A DNA stretch of 64,000 nucleotides from Campylobacter concisus (GTDB taxonomy: Bacteria; Campylobacterota; Campylobacteria; Campylobacterales; Campylobacteraceae): NCBI RefSeq assembly GCF_002165775.1, contig NZ_NDYP01000001.1, forward strand, positions 1-64,000, read 5' to 3'. The translations under genes and the position numbers were made by a program. Shown in pieces: positions 61,921 through 64,000 of this stretch; the first letter of the stretch is position 1; the number at the start of each line of letters is the position of its first letter. A model generated the notes under the pieces. The model did no database searches. It was not told where the DNA came from and worked only from the letters and a program-made list of their open reading frames with translations.

Positions 61921-64000
61921 CTATTCCATTCTGCGAGGCTTGCCCAGTAAGAAACCTTGTGCGTAAGGTATTCCAAAATTTTTGATTTGGTTTAAAATTT
62001 CTTCTGAACTTGCAAACTCGGCTACTATTTTGTAGCCTTGTTTTTTTGCAAAGCTTACGATGGTTTCTACTAGAACTCTAGCATTTTCGTCAAATGGAAG
62101 CTTTTTGATTATCGAGCCATCTATCTTTATGGTGTCTATATCAAGCTCCAAAATTCGGTAATAGTTTGAGTATCCTGAGCCAAAGTCATCAATCGAAATT
62201 TTACATCCATAGCCTTTGACGCGTTTTATGAAAGAATTTACCGCAACATAGTCGCTAAGCTCTTCGCTCTCTAGCATTTCAAAGCAAATTTTATTAGGAT
62301 CTTTGCACTCGTTTAACTTGCTCTCTATAAGCTCTCTCATGCTAGCATCAGCGATATCGGTAATTGATAAATTTATCGAGAACATATAATCTGGATATCT
62401 TTTGGCTAGATCAAACGCAAGACTTATCACCTTTTTGGTTATTTGCGGATATAGTTGCGTTTTCATGGCAATATCTAAAAATTCGCCCGGATAGTGTATC
62501 TTGCCATTTTGATCGATTATACGAACCAAAACTTCATAATATTTTGCTTCGGTTTCATTTTCTTCTAAGTTAAAGATGCCTTGTGCTTCTACTATGACTC
62601 TATCGTTTTCTAACGCATCTTCGATTAGCTGAACTGCCAGCTGGTTTTTGTGATATTTCATCTCGATAGCGTCATTTTCTAGATAGTAGTAAATATTGCT
62701 ACCATTTTCTATTGCGAGCTGATTTGCAAGGACTGATTGCATTAGGCGGTTAGTTTGTGGGGTATCATTTGGCAATGAAACACCAAATACTATCTTTATG
62801 CCTGGTAAATTTTCAAATTTTTCATCAATAGCGACATTTATTCTATTTGAGCCAAAATATTCTCTTATATATTCAATATCTCTTACGATATTATCGCCTT
62901 CATACCATATATAAAATGCGTCATCTTGAAATCTAAATAGCTTTGCTTTTATCTCAGAAGTATCTATACAAAGCTTTAGTGTATCAGCTACTGCTTTTAG
63001 CATTGCATCGATAATCTTAGTTTGATAAAAGAATCTTAAAATTTTAAAATTTTTAATGCTTAAGCAAATGAGCACTCCATCTTTTTGCGCGTCTAAAATT
63101 TCAGTTAAAGCAAAGTAGTTACCAAAGCCTGTTAGCTTATCGATTGAAGATTGAATTTTTATTTGTTCATTTTTTTGAGTTAGCTCGTTTAGTATCAGTG
63201 TTTCTTTAGTCCTATCAAGCTTTACAGCTATGTAGCCCTCAAATTTATTTTTAAAGAAAAATGGTGAAAATTTTACCTTTTCATATAAAAAATCACCGCT
63301 TTTTGTTCTACTTATAAGCTCATCGCTCTCCCAAGGTAGAGATTTTTGCACAGCCTCTTTTATGGACTCATAAAAGCTTTGTGGATGCATATATGATTTT
63401 AGTATTCTAGGATTTTTACCGATTACATCCTTTAGTTTGTAGCCAGTTTTTTCTTCAAAGGTTTTATTTACATATGAAATTCTATTGTCTTTGTCGCAAT
63501 AGACAATAGAGCTATGATCGTTTTCAATTGTAGAACTTAGGAGTTTTATCTGTCTTAAGCGTCCTGAGGCTATTTTAATTTGAAAGAGGCCAAATGTACA
63601 AAATATTATAAATGTAAGTAAGCAGATTGTCTGAGCCATTTTTGTGTTATCCACCGCATCAGAGTGAAATTCTAGGATTTTGTTTCTAAAATTTTCTATT
63701 AGATTATCAAGATGTAGCTCTTTTGCACTATTTGAGATTGTATGTAAAGTTTTTGTAGCTTGAGTCACATAAAGTATCTTGTCTAATACGCTTTGAGCTT
63801 TTTGGTTATCTTTATACTCGTTTTTATATATTTTTATTTGCTTTGAAATTTCATCTATTACTTCAGGACTAAGCATCAAAGCACCTTTTATCGCATAAAA
63901 TATAGGCTTAAGCTTATTTGGAAGTGCGAGATTTTGTATCTCATATTGACTTATTTGGATATAAGAATCTATAGATGAGTTTACATAAGCTGATCTTTGT
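61921..64000 (-). CDS. PAS-GGDEF(degenerate)-EAL membrane protein, N terminus beyond right edge
   Basis: The frame remains open to base 64000, so the start is outside the window. Visible domains in order are a periplasmic helical part, a membrane segment (TICLLTFIIFCTFGLFQI), a PAS domain (IVYCDKDNRISYVNKTFEEK, GKNPRILKS), a GGDEF-like domain and an EAL domain. The GGDEF motif is lost (FRFQDDAFYIW), so no cyclase activity is expected. The EAL site keeps key residues: YYEVLVRI (E-x-L-x-R), FSINLSITDI, CFEMLESEELSD and SIDDFGSGYSNY, then TIKIDGSII. It is therefore probably a cyclic-di-GMP phosphodiesterase tuned by PAS and periplasmic sensing. Confidence 0.9.
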   Translation of the reverse strand, partial: QRSAYVNSSIDSYIQISQYEIQNLALPNKLKPIFYAIKGALMLSPEVIDEISKQIKIYKNEYKDNQKAQSVLDKILYVTQATKTLHTISNSAKELHLDNLIENFRNKILEFHSDAVDNTKMAQTICLLTFIIFCTFGLFQIKIASGRLRQIKLLSSTIENDHSSIVYCDKDNRISYVNKTFEEKTGYKLKDVIGKNPRILKSYMHPQSFYESIKEAVQKSLPWESDELISRTKSGDFLYEKVKFSPFFFKNKFEGYIAVKLDRTKETLILNELTQKNEQIKIQSSIDKLTGFGNYFALTEILDAQKDGVLICLSIKNFKILRFFYQTKIIDAMLKAVADTLKLCIDTSEIKAKLFRFQDDAFYIWYEGDNIVRDIEYIREYFGSNRINVAIDEKFENLPGIKIVFGVSLPNDTPQTNRLMQSVLANQLAIENGSNIYYYLENDAIEMKYHKNQLAVQLIEDALENDRVIVEAQGIFNLEENETEAKYYEVLVRIIDQNGKIHYPGEFLDIAMKTQLYPQITKKVISLAFDLAKRYPDYMFSINLSITDIADASMRELIESKLNECKDPNKICFEMLESEELSDYVAVNSFIKRVKGYGCKISIDDFGSGYSNYYRILELDIDTIKIDGSIIKKLPFDENARVLVETIVSFAKKQGYKIVAEFASSEEILNQIKNFGIPYAQGFLLGKPRRME

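Overview
The window looks like a chromosomal segment of a Campylobacter (Epsilonproteobacteria), most like the oral/enteric C. concisus group, although the species call is an inference. The basis is low GC, AT-rich spacers, and a recognisable Campylobacter gene set: arylsulfate sulfotransferase with its own DsbL/DsbI pair, rpmI-rplT separated from thrS-infC, a PycA-type biotin carboxylase, HemJ, a C69 peptidase and metE. No phage, insertion sequence or CRISPR array was found.

Layout. 1-3195 is the 3' part of a large secreted RTX-like adhesin, cut by the left edge. 3.4-4.5 kb is a decayed iron/cobalamin-type binding-protein gene. 4.7-8.9 kb is a sulfotransferase module: astA, a divergent carboxymuconolactone-decarboxylase-family gene, dsbL and dsbI. 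9-12 kb holds a two-component system and a small stand-alone protein resembling the retention module of large adhesins. 12-16.8 kb is housekeeping (thiD, purM, coaE, dapF, rplT, rpmI). 17-22.3 kb has a secreted C69 peptidase, a long structured metE leader, metE and a divergent metF.

22.4-40 kb is one long plus-strand surface-glycan locus whose genes mostly overlap or touch. It encodes a GDP-fucose branch (manC, gmd, fcl), a nonulosonic-acid branch (NeuB-like synthase without a SAF domain, and a CMP-sugar synthetase fused to a KdsC-type phosphatase), a dTDP-3-amino-3,6-dideoxyhexose branch (rfbA, rfbB, FdtA-like isomerase, DegT aminotransferase), a Wzx flippase, two methyltransferases and several glycosyltransferases. 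No polymerase or initiating transferase is seen. The middle is visibly AT-richer than its flanks, and the locus ends 570 bp before a tRNA-Val gene.

40-64 kb is mostly core: an alanine/Na+ symporter, rarA, ung, a YbaK deacylase, thrS-infC, gdhA, pycA, hemJ, lspA, glmM, rpsT, prfA, a two-Mop-domain molybdate binder and xthA. It ends with an EAL phosphodiesterase cut by the right edge. This half carries much gene decay: a degenerate copy of an SMI1/KNR4 (SUKH) gene on the other side of a conspicuously GC-rich gdhA, a PQQ-propeller remnant, a flavocytochrome remnant, and a dgkA broken by a single in-frame stop.

The most interesting signals are the metE leader (a G-quadruplex motif that competes with a 12-bp stem), the KDN-like nonulosonate pathway with a GT42-like transferase candidate, the SUKH duplication around gdhA, the one-stop dgkA, and the free-standing retention module. 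Homology calls come from reading motifs by eye; no database search was run.
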